The notes under the pieces: generated by a model | The model's input: only the letters and a program-made list of their open reading frames with translations | Told to the model about the DNA's origin: nothing | The model's database searches: none | Position numbers and translations under genes: made by a program | Shown: positions 9,924 to 19,038 of the stretch, one piece after another | How the letters are laid out: every line of letters begins with the position of its first letter | How positions within the stretch are numbered: position 1 is the first letter of the stretch | NCBI GenBank assembly: GCA_958298945.1 | Contig: OY282607.1 | Location: forward strand, 51,747,020 to 51,811,019 | DNA from: Atherix ibis | Taxonomy: Eukaryota; Arthropoda; Insecta; Diptera; Athericidae | Direction of reading: 5' to 3' | Length of the DNA stretch: 64,000 nucleotides

Positions 9924-10598
9924 CCAGGTCTATAAGCTTAAATCCGCCGATTTTTTTAATAAAAAAAACACATTTTTTTTTCATAGAAAGCAAAAACAAA
10001 TTTATTCAAAGTACTTGCCCTCGCTAGTTACACATTTTTCCCATCTCTCGGCCAATTTGTGGATACCACGCCAAAAAAATTCCTTCTTTTTCATCAAGCG
10101 TTTTTCGGACGTCTTCGTAAGAATCGAAGTGCTGCTCAGCGAGCGCGTGGCCCAACGACGTTTTTTTGCGACTGGGTATCGTCTTCGTCCAAAAGAGCCT
10201 GCAATTGATGGTCCTGAATCTTCCTAGGCCGATTTTCACGCTTCTTGTTTCACAAGTCAAAATTGTCGTCTTTGAATCGACGGAACTAATCTCGGCACGT
10301 TGTTTCCGATAAAGAACTGTCACCATAGGCCTCCATTACCATTCGATGCGATTCGGTAGCGGATTTATTCAAATTAAAGCAGAAAAGCAGAGCTCCCACA
10401 TATGCTCTTTTTCTGGCACAAAACTAGACATGATTACCAAAGGAAAAATGTATGTTGTACGAAATTGCTAACAATGTGCACTGATTAATGTTGACAGATG
10501 TCAAACTCATAAAAAAAATTATGACATGCTCATGGTAGCATAATACGCTCACTCACGCCATCTAAGACCAAACATCGGATTTAAGCTTATACACCTGG
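9924..10598 (-). mobile_element. Internally deleted mauritiana/Mos1-type mariner with both ends
   Basis: A 675-bp element whose ends are inverted repeats: 9924 onward reads CCAGGTCTATAAGCTTAA and the complement of 10598 leftward reads CCAGGTGTATAAGCTTAA. Both continue AATCCG. The right end is followed by TA (10599-10600); on the left the corresponding bases are TG, so one target copy has mutated. The start CCAGGTGTA is shared with the Mos1 terminus as I know it. A full-length mariner is about 1.3 kb, so about half the element is missing from the middle. It retains both termini and so has the layout of a non-autonomous element that a full-length relative could mobilise in trans. Confidence 0.88.
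10002..10431 (-). pseudogene. Fused N- and C-terminal pieces of Mos1-type transposase
   Basis: The start at 10429-10431 gives MSSFVPEKEH, close to the N-terminus of mauritiana-subfamily mariner transposases. The first HTH is recognisable over frameshifts (SATESHRM, then EAYGDSSLSETTC, FRRFKDDNFD). About 10165-10200 the sequence passes from LLDEDDTQSQK, which in Mos1-type proteins lies before residue 100, directly to GHALAEQHFDSYEDV, which lies near the C-terminus. The end is clear: EFFWRGIHKLAERWEKCVT, SEGKYFE and a stop at 10002-10004. The deletion removed the second HTH and all three catalytic aspartates, so the product cannot be an active enzyme. Confidence 0.85.
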
Positions 10599-10819
10599 TA
10601 TTTTCGTAAAAAAAATAAACCCAAATATATAACAAATAAATAAAAAAAAAATTTTGATTGCATTTTCTTCTCCGTAATTATTATTATTATTATTCGTTAG
10701 TTTTAATTATGTTTAATATGTACTAAAGAAGAACAAAAAAAAATACGAAAATTAAATAATTAATAATAACAAAAATATAAATATACAACCAACCAACCAA
10801 AAAAAAAAAAATTCATCAG

Positions 10820-10983
10820 GTGTAGTAGATGATTCGCAAGCTGCATACCAGGATGCATTTGAAATTAGTAAGGGAAAAATGCAGCCAACACATCCCATCC
10901 GATTGGGTCTCGCATTAAATTTCTCAGTCTTCTATTATGAGATTCTTAACTCTCCAGATAAAGCTTGCCAATTGGCCAAACAG
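10820..10983 (+). CDS. 14-3-3zeta: 14-3-3 zeta alternative exon, version a (VVDDS)
   Basis: One of two mutually exclusive versions of the same exon, 164 nt. It completes a Ser codon with the preceding exon and encodes [20 protein letters not shown], then [20 protein letters not shown] and [14 protein letters not shown]. This segment includes the conserved RLGLALN(F/Y)SVF(Y/F)YEI signature of 14-3-3 proteins, which forms part of the ligand groove. It differs from version b at about a dozen residues, mostly D/E exchanges and the PDKACQ versus PARACH tail. The acceptor TTCATCAG follows an A run instead of a pyrimidine tract, and the donor CAG|GTCATT is weak, which suits regulated splicing. In Drosophila, leo has a corresponding pair of mutually exclusive exons. 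Confidence 0.96.
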
Positions 10984-11732
10984 GTCATTATACATAACAA
11001 ATTTTTATATATGTTTTTTTTATAATTATCTATTTACTTAAATTTTTCTAAAAAAAAACCATGCAAAAAAATCGTCGCTGCAAAAGTAAATATTAAAAAA
11101 AGTAATAACCAACCTTCATCGTCATTTAGTAATTAAATTTTTAGGGTTGAAATTTTTAAGGGATTCATTGTTACTTGCGGTGGAATGTTTTATTATAAAT
11201 AGATCTGCGGGAAATGTTCACTAAATTCGATTAAATATCTACGAATGCACACACGCATTCTTACAACAGAATTAATACCAGCGTGGTAAAATTCATTTGC
11301 CGTCACAATAGAAAAATGGCCGCTTAGAAATCAATGGCGCCATTATTCGAAATGTAAAAGTTTGCCAGTAAACGGCAGATATCTCTGTGTGTGTTAGCAC
11401 GATAGTAGAGAAGGAGTACGCGAATAAATTAAATAATAATAATAATACTGTTTATATAAAGTTTAATTGAAATTTTTTTTTCTGTTTTAAATTTTTTTTT
11501 TTTATTACTTTTACTACATTTTTTGTTGTTTTTTCTTTTATTTCATATAAACAAAAATATGTACGTACTATTATACGTATTTGAAAAAAAACAACAAACT
11601 AAATATATTTTTGACATAAAAATGCAAAAAAAAAATTGGGGAAAAAACATTTTTTTATTGTTGTTTAAAAATAATACGAACGTTGATGGAATGAATTTTG
11701 AATTTGTCAAACAACAAAAAATGTTATCACAG
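10984..11732 (+). other. Intron between the two alternative leo exons
   Basis: A 749-nt AT-rich spacer that would be part of a longer intron in every correctly spliced transcript. It is long enough that simple steric hindrance between splice sites is unlikely to enforce exclusivity. An AAT trinucleotide run is near 11430-11445. No transposon was recognised. Confidence 0.7.
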
Positions 11733-11896
11733 CCGTTGTCGAGGATTCACAAAAAGCTTATCAAGAGGCGTTCGATATTGCTAAATCGAAAATGCAACCG
11801 ACGCATCCTATCCGGCTGGGTCTTGCGCTCAACTTTTCAGTCTTCTATTATGAGATTATTAATTCGCCGGCGCGAGCTTGTCATTTGGCAAAACAG
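11733..11896 (+). CDS. 14-3-3zeta: 14-3-3 zeta alternative exon, version b (VVEDS)
   Basis: The second mutually exclusive version, also exactly 164 nt and in the same phase. It completes a Thr codon and encodes [20 protein letters not shown], then [20 protein letters not shown] and [14 protein letters not shown]. The acceptor TTATCACAG again has an A-rich upstream region and the donor CAG|GTTCAA is weak. Identity to version a is highest over the FSVFYYEI codons, where even third positions agree for seven consecutive codons. The choice between a and b would alter the surface helix near the groove without changing protein length. The long open frame 11523-11942 that covers this exon in another frame is not coding. 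Confidence 0.96.
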
Positions 11897-13567
11897 GTTC
11901 AATAAGATTTTTCTTTTGTTTATTTTCTTACAATTTTTTTAAATTTTAATTTTTTTAATATGAAAAACAACCCAATAATAGCTGAACGATAATACCCTAA
12001 ATATGTGTCTTCCATTAAAATATTCTCACTATTATTGTTTGTATTCTATTTATTTGATTTTTTTTCTGCTACTGAACAAAAATCCTCTCTTCCTTCCAAC
12101 TATCTATAATAAAAAAATCAATTAAGAATTCACCAAAAACTATCCGCATGTAAACAAAAGAAAATAACCTATTAATTAGTTATGTTTGTTGCAAAGTCAA
12201 TATTAGTATAGCAAAACAAAGATGGCAGCACCTATTATCTGGTACATTGACATTTGGTGAAATAATAATGCCATTTGTGTTTTCATAACTGATACTGATT
12301 TTATGGAAAAATTTCAAATAAGATATTTTCAAAAATATTGAAATTAAATCAAGAACAACAAAAATAGAATAATATCAATCAATTCCCTTCACCACCCCCA
12401 CCCCCATCCCTCCCGATACGATGAAGTTGATTCCGCCAATTTCATTTAATAAACTTTAAAAAATATATAATTGTTTTTATTGATGTTGTTGAGACATAAC
12501 TGCACGTTTTATTAGTGTGTGTTTTTTATGCGTGTGTTTGTATTGATGTCCTTCCAAAAAAAAAGTATGCGCATAAAAAAGGACTAATATCAAAATCAAT
12601 CAACAGTAGATAGTTTATTAACCCAGCAGCGAGCTTTTTTTTTATTATAAAATAGAGCTTCTTGATTGGTAGAAAAGCAAAGAACATCCTCCCATCCTCC
12701 TTTTTCCCGAACTAATATATTACCTGTATTCAAATTTTATATTCGTTATCGTTTACAAATAATAAAGTAAAGTCTCATCAAAATTGTTAATGCCTAAACA
12801 GTGAGCAAATGACAAGATTCTCTTCGACCCTTAAAAAATTAATATTTACTAAAAATATTTAGTAATTTGCGCATAATTTTTTTTCACATTTTCTTTTAGA
12901 TATTCATGATCCCGATTAATCGCAAAAATTGCTTCAAAAACATATTTACCCCAAAAAGAAATTAAAGTTTTTGTATTTTAAAAGCAAAGTCCTTCCATCG
13001 TGTGCTACTCGCGTTTTAACCCTGTTTTTTTTTAAAGTTTTTGATTCAAACGTTGTGATAAAAGCTTTTTTGTATATTATTTTTTTTAAACTTATGAGAT
13101 GACGAAGAATGGTTAGTTTTTTCCCTAAATATTCCTGTTATTCTTGAAAAATGAGTCAATTCTTATAAAATGGCTTAATGAAAAAAACATGGTATAGAAA
13201 TATTAATTGAAACTTTTAGGAAAAAATAGATATTAAAAAGATAAAAAAATACCATTACTAAAAGTTTACAAATCCATCTTCACTCTGGATGTTTTAATAA
13301 TAATATTACAGTGCTTTTTGCAGCGTCGAATTTATTTTGATTGGTTTTTCTTTTATAATAATTTAATTTTTGCACATTTTACGTATTTTTATTATTATTA
13401 TTTTTTTTTTTTTTTTGTAAAAAATGTTTTTTTTTACACCTATACGACTACTAATATCGAATATTTTTTTTTAACGAAAATATATGTATGTGTGTGTGTA
13501 CGTATGAAAAAGAGATTATTAACATTTTTACTAAAATTAAAAAGAGCCCAACCAAGCAAGGGGCGTC

Positions 13568-13725
13568 GGTTCGAGTCAGACAGCTATTCTCAAAAGAAAA
13601 ACCACATTTTTCCGTTCTATTTTTTTTTATCCTGTTATCCGTTGTTGCCAAATGGCCTTTAGTGTCATGGCGACTAGAATATACATTTAAGTACTTAATG
13701 TTACTTGAAAAGATAACAAACAAAC
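13568..13725 (+). repeat. Copy 2 of a dispersed repeat, SINE-like
   Basis: The segment 13652-13725 shares TTTAGTGTC, TGGCG, AGAATATAC and CTTGAAA.GATAACAAA with 1520-1574. About 80 bp upstream, GGTTCGAGTC (13568-13577) matches the RNA polymerase III B-box of tRNA genes. A tRNA-derived SINE would have a B-box near its head, so this may be a SINE head plus body; no clear A-box was seen and no cloverleaf forms. This interpretation is inference. Confidence 0.4.
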
Positions 13726-14388
13726 CAACAAACAGAAAATTTATGCTTCTGATATTATATTATATGAAAAAGGTTGTCTTAAGAGTAAATTAGAATTTTG
13801 TTTGATTAAAATACATGTACAAATATTTCGTTCAAAAGAGAGTACATGTTCGTTCCTTTTTTGGACTGTGTTATTTCAAAACTGCTGTAAAAAAAATACC
13901 ATCCAAATATAGAACTCTCGGTGTAATGGAATATAATTAATATAAAAATAGGTTTTCAACAATTTTTGTATTCACATAAATTACATGTTCTTGTTTTTTT
14001 AAATAATTTTTCTCTTGAATATTAAAAATCTTTTTGTTTTTGTAGTACAGAAATGCCATGCCATACGATCATAAATCGTGATTAAATTGGAGGTTATTTT
14101 ATTATAGAATTTTTTCTGTCTTTTTGAAGAAATTTTCTATAATTTTCGTCAGCTCTGAAATCATTGGAAAACAACTCTTTTGATTCACATAACCGCAGCA
14201 AGGAAATCCAACAGCCTTATTTTGGCGAAGAATTTCAATTGGCAAAACTAGATCTGACCGTTTTTAAGAATAACCTATAATGTGTAAATCGTCAATTTAT
14301 TGATCAAATGTTAAATTGAAATTGCTTTTCAGAGATTTCATTATTAATATATTTATTTTTATCTATCTGTACAAAAAAAGCCCCGCCG

Positions 14389-14446
14389 GCTATAACAACT
14401 ATAAAACTAATAACTTTTTTGCTATAACAACTATAAAACTAATAAC
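14389..14446. repeat. 26-bp tandem repeat, two copies
   Basis: GCTATAACAACTATAAAACT plus AATAAC occurs at 14389-14414 and 14421-14446, identical, with a 6-nt TTTTTT spacer. It lies in the last leo intron and has no evident role. Confidence 0.85.
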
Positions 14447-15117
14447 TGATCTCAATGGTTAATGAAAACGAAATGATCCCTAAATTCTTCATCAAACAAT
14501 ACAAACAAAATTTATTGCTAAGACTAGAACAAAACGAAACCAAATTCCTTCAGTTAGAAATATTTTGCACAAAACTATATTAAAATTAATAAAAACAAAA
14601 ATTTGAATGTAACAAAAAAGATGAAATTTTCAATATGAATGCCACTAAAAGGTGATCCCCGTTGAAAAATGCGCCTATTCGATGACCATTAGTAGAAATT
14701 TGATCGCTTGTCACCATAGAAATACTAACGAATATGTTTTAAATTACCGACATTTTCATCTTCGAACCGCCATTTTTTTCGTTTTCAAAAACAACGTGCG
14801 AAAACCATATTATTTTTGTACTTTTTTTTTGTGAATGTGTATATAATATAATGCTTTATTTTAATTTTATAATATTTTACATGTTTTTTTTTATTTTTAT
14901 AAAACGCTTTTAGTGATGTGCAAAATTTTATATTATTTTTATATATAATTAAAATAAACAAAATATTTGTCTCTAATTAAATATTAATTTTTCTTCATAA
15001 ATCTTCAGAGATAAATAGAAAAATTAATATTAAATTGGACGAAATATTTTCATTTTCTAATTGATAATAAATAAATAAATAGTTTCCTTTCATTTTTTTA
15101 TTAATAATAAATAATAG

Positions 15118-15273
15118 GCTTTTGATGATGCGATAGCCGAGCTTGATACCCTTAACGAAGACTCATACAAAGACTCAACGCTGATTATGCAATTGTTGAG
15201 AGACAACCTAACCCTTTGGACATCAGACACACAGGGGGATGGAGATGAACCACAGGAGGGTGGTGACAACTAA
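15118..15273 (+). CDS. 14-3-3zeta: 14-3-3 zeta last coding exon, C-terminus
   Basis: This exon enters in phase 0 after AATAATAG and encodes [20 protein letters not shown], then [20 protein letters not shown] and [11 protein letters not shown] before TAA at 15271-15273. [20 protein letters not shown] is the family's C-terminal signature, forming the last two helices of the ligand groove. The acidic flexible tail matches the fly protein except for a short stretch that is DGDE here (from memory, DEAE in Drosophila). Both alternative upstream exons end on a codon boundary, so either can join. If both were skipped, the frame would hit TGA at 15123-15125; if both were included, TAG at 15134-15136. 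Confidence 0.97.
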   Translation, partial: AFDDAIAELDTLNEDSYKDSTLIMQLLRDNLTLWTSDTQGDGDEPQEGGDN

Positions 15274-16300
15274 CCAAACTAAATATGTCCCCTTTTGACT
15301 ACAAAAGAAGAGAAAAATTAAACAAAAAAAATTTAATTAAAATAAACAAAATAAAAAAGTAAAAATATGAAAAACAAACAGAAAAAGAAAAACCAACACT
15401 AAAACTTAAAATCTACACAAAAAAAACAAACACATTAAATCGAAAACAACAATAAAAATAATAAATTTTATGAGCGAAGACAGAAAGAAAAAAATTGAAA
15501 AAATAAAATTAAAAATTAAACTATTAAAAACAAAAAATCATCAACACAACAACATCCAAATCAGAAATAATGACCATTTTATTTAATATTTTTTAATTAA
15601 ATGAGAAAGAAGATAGCAAAATCAAACAACACAATAAAATAAAATATGAAGAAAAGAAGCTGGAAATTTGTTTAGTTTAATAAAAATAATTAAAAAAAAA
15701 CAATTTTTTAATTTATATTCTCAAAGATATGAAAATAATAAATTGTAATAAAAATTCAAAAAATAATAGTTATAACAATTTCAACAACACAATAAATCCC
15801 ATTAATTTAAAGAAGAAAAAAACGTAATAGATTTGAAAATTTGTAATAGAATAACAACAGAAGAAAAAACGCAAAGGAAGGGAAATAACTATTTTAAAAG
15901 CAGAAAACTTTATTCAAAATAACGCTAGCAAAAAAAAAACTATTCAAACGTTATTATAGAACTAAATAAAAGCTGAAAAAAAGAATATTTAATGGTAAAA
16001 CAACATTATTTTAAACCAAACAATAAAGCAAAATATCAAAAAAAAAATAATTAGCTACACACCACAGCAAATAAATACATCAAATTCGATTCAGAAAACC
16101 AAAATTTTACAAAAAAAAAAACTAAAAAGAAAATTTATATATATATAAAAAAAAAACAGTAATCAAAAATTAATAAAAAAACGCCTGCTGCTAAAATAAT
16201 TCTAAAATAAAACCAAAAAAGAAAAAACGAAAAAAAACAACATAAATATACACACGTTCGATTTAGAAAAAAAAAACGAAAACGAAAAAGAAAATGGCAT
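15274..16300 (+). other. Probable leo 3' UTR, strongly A-rich strand
   Basis: Sequence directly after the stop codon is dominated by A on the coding strand, with many AATAAA hexamers (the first at 15341-15346 and 15350-15355), so a single polyadenylation site cannot be chosen. No coding potential. The A bias on one strand is unlike the more balanced AT sequence further right and may mark the transcribed 3' UTR; this is inference. Confidence 0.5.
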
Positions 16301-17323
16301 AATTTTTTTTTCTTGGATTTTTCATAATTTTAATCAATAATAATCTCTGATTCGTACTCTTTTGTCATGTTGATATTTTTTTTTCTTTTGTCATATTAAA
16401 TGTTGTTTTTTCACATGTTCAAAATGTTTTTTCAATTTTTTTTTTGTAATAATACTTTACTAAATATTAAAATTCTAACCTCATAACAAAAAAGGAGAGA
16501 AATTTAAAAAAAAAGAAAAACAAAAAAAGCAATTATCCATCATATTTAATAAATGGCAAAAATTATATAATAAATTAATTAAATTCAATTTTAAACAAAA
16601 AAAAGAGGAAGATAAATGAAGCCAAAACTATTTTGTTACTCTTGTGCATCTTTTTATTTATCAATACAAGAAAATAAAAATAAAAATAAATTTAAACGAT
16701 TTTTTTTAAAATATAGTACCTATTACGAACTTTTTGTTAAAAATTAAAACAAAAAAAAAACAAAACAAGTAAAACACTTTTTTTTAAGTTCCATGTCACC
16801 ATTTCCACCACCACCACACATTACCCCCCTACCCCCCTTAATCATATGATTCTAAACAAAGAAAAGAAGAGAATTTGTTTTATTGTTTTACTTATTTTTA
16901 ATCATATTTTTTCATATATATATCTACACATACATATATATATGTATATATATAATATTTTTGTACGTTATTTGTTGTTTTTAGAAATGTCAATCAACAA
17001 GAGTAAAAAAAAGAAGGAAAGAATAAGACAAACAATTTAAAAAGAGAACCGTGTATAAGTTTTTTGTGTTATTAAAAAAAATGCGGTCAATTTTTTCTTT
17101 TTATTGGTTCTATTAAAATCAATTATTCTGTGTTGTCTATCCCTTTCTTCAATTCTATTTGAATTTTCCGTTCAAAATTGAGGGAAAAAAATAATGGTGC
17201 AAAGAGGAGGGCAAAGAGCAGTTAAAAAAGCAAAGAAGATCGTACAGTAAAAGTAATAAAAAAAATCCAACCAATAATGTCTTGTTGTACTGTACATAAT
17301 AATAATAAAACCATATTATTATG

Positions 17324-17375
17324 ATTATTATTATTATTATTATTATTATTATAATTATTATTATTATTATTATTA
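17324..17375. repeat. ATT trinucleotide microsatellite
   Basis: About 17 ATT/TTA repeats with one interruption (ATAATT). It is preceded at 17297-17310 by a short AAT run, so the two can pair as a hairpin. It accounts for the poly-Asn run in the minus-strand open frame at 17222-17458. Confidence 0.9.
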
Positions 17376-19020
17376 ATTTTTTTGAGTTTATTTATCGTAT
17401 CATTTTGCGTTTTTAATTTGTTTTTTTTTTTCATTTTTAAGCAGGAAATGAATTTCATAATTTTTAACGATAAATAAATAAAATCATTTTAAAAAACGGA
17501 AAACAATGTTCATCATAAATATTTAACATGTTCCTGTTAGTTGTTAAATCATATAATAATGATAAAAGTAAATAATTTAAAAAAAAAGAAATATTTTCTA
17601 TCATTTTTTTGTGGTTGTTATATTATCAAAAAAAAATAATATTTTTTTTCTGTAATTTTTTTTTCCAAATTTTTTTTTATAAATATTTTTAATTTTAATT
17701 AAAAAAAAAATTATATTTTCATAATGAATTCAAATTTGTTTTTGTTAATTATTATTATTTATGTACAATAAAAAAGAAAAAAAAAGTAAATAGAAACAGC
17801 TATTGTAAGAGACTGCAACGGAAAAATCTTCAAAATCGAATGAGAGGAGGGGGAGAGGAAAAAATTAAGTTATTTTTGTGGGAGCATATACGAAAACTGA
17901 GCAAGAAAAAGAGAGAAATGATGTATGCTCCAACTTGAGAGCGAAACATTGTCTAAGAAATTCAAACTCAAAAATGGCAAACAACACGTTTTTCTTGTTG
18001 CTGTTTTTACGATAGCCCGACCCGACCATCCCACTCACTTCCTTTTTTTTAAATTTAATTTTTCTGGTTCAATTTTATAATTTAAAAAAAAAATTGTTGC
18101 ACTTGTTTTAGAGGACTTACATAGAAACAGCCAAACGAATAAATTGTATAAATTTTATGTTTAATAGAGCGTCACAACTACAGTCGTGTTAAAAGAGGGT
18201 TAATAATTAAAAAGACATATAAACATATATAATTCAATTTTCAGAATATTATAAATTTATTATTTGATACTGATAATGAATAAACGAATGACTTAAAAAC
18301 AATCAAGCGATAACTAAAAAAAATAGATAGAAAAAATGAACGTAAAAAAATTAATGAACATTAACAGAAGTAATTTATGATTTTTTTTATTGTTACGAAG
18401 ACGACGAATGTTTGCGTTTAAAATATGGCAGGCACAAAATGGCGTGCTGCTTAGTCAGATTTAGTTAAGTAGTTGTACGCTATGTAGATTTTAATTTTTT
18501 CCACATTTCTTCAAATAAACGTATAATTTTTTAAACAAAAATCGGTTTATTTAAAGGAAAAATTCGTGTACATCAAATTTCTTTGCCAAAACTTGCTTTA
18601 AACGAAATTTACGTTCACAATAATGTTTTTTACCCTCAAATATTATTCCGTTTATTCTGTGAATTTAGGGACAACATACCATTTAGAACTCGTTTTTTTT
18701 TGTTTTGTCTTCATTATTTTGAATAATAAAAGCATATTATTAAAACTTATCTATTTCAATTCAAATAAAAATCGCGAGGCATAATTGAACAAATCAAAAA
18801 ATAATAAATTAATTTAAATTATAAAAAAAACCATTTAATATAGCAAAGAAATTTAGCAATGACAACCTGAAATTAGCTTAAATATTTATATTCTAACAAA
18901 AATGACGGATTAATTAAATTTTGGCCCAATACATAAAAATTGCGGAACATGATTTTTTTAAAAAGTATTCTGTTTTGTGCTATTGCGAATTTGTAGATTA
19001 AATAATTTCGACATCAAAAG

Positions 19021-19038
19021 CACACACACACACACACA
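19021..19038. repeat. CA dinucleotide microsatellite
   Basis: Nine CA repeats. A similar run of AC repeats is at 21814-21828. Confidence 0.9.

Larger units (their letters stand above)
7568..10819 (+). other. leo intron carrying two mariner relics
   Basis: A 3,252-nt intron with donor GTAAGT and acceptor TTCATCAG. The acceptor lacks a good pyrimidine tract because it is preceded by a long A run (10799-10811). A mellifera-type mariner (8257-9339) and an internally deleted mauritiana-type mariner (9924-10598) occupy about half of it, both antisense to the gene. A TTA trinucleotide run is at 10675-10694. The remaining sequence shows no feature. Confidence 0.8.
11897..15117 (+). other. leo intron before the last coding exon
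   Basis: A 3,221-nt AT-rich intron with donor GTTCAA (when version b is used) and acceptor AATAATAG. It contains a short dispersed repeat with a B-box-like sequence (13568-13725), a 26-bp tandem repeat (14389-14446), and a TG-rich run near 13485-13500. No third copy of the alternative exon was found. Confidence 0.75.

Noticed and set aside
11523..11942. A 139-codon + strand frame covering alternative exon b.
   Set aside because: The real exon is in another frame, bounded by splice sites and matching 14-3-3 zeta. This frame is an overlap artefact.
13568..13577. GGTTCGAGTC considered as part of a tRNA gene.
   Set aside because: No acceptor stem, anticodon stem or A-box at suitable spacing; kept only as a SINE clue.
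17881..17931. Inverted repeat GGAGCATA / TATGCTCC with a 35-nt loop, considered as a microRNA-like hairpin.
   Set aside because: The stem is only 8 bp and the loop does not extend it; far short of a microRNA precursor.
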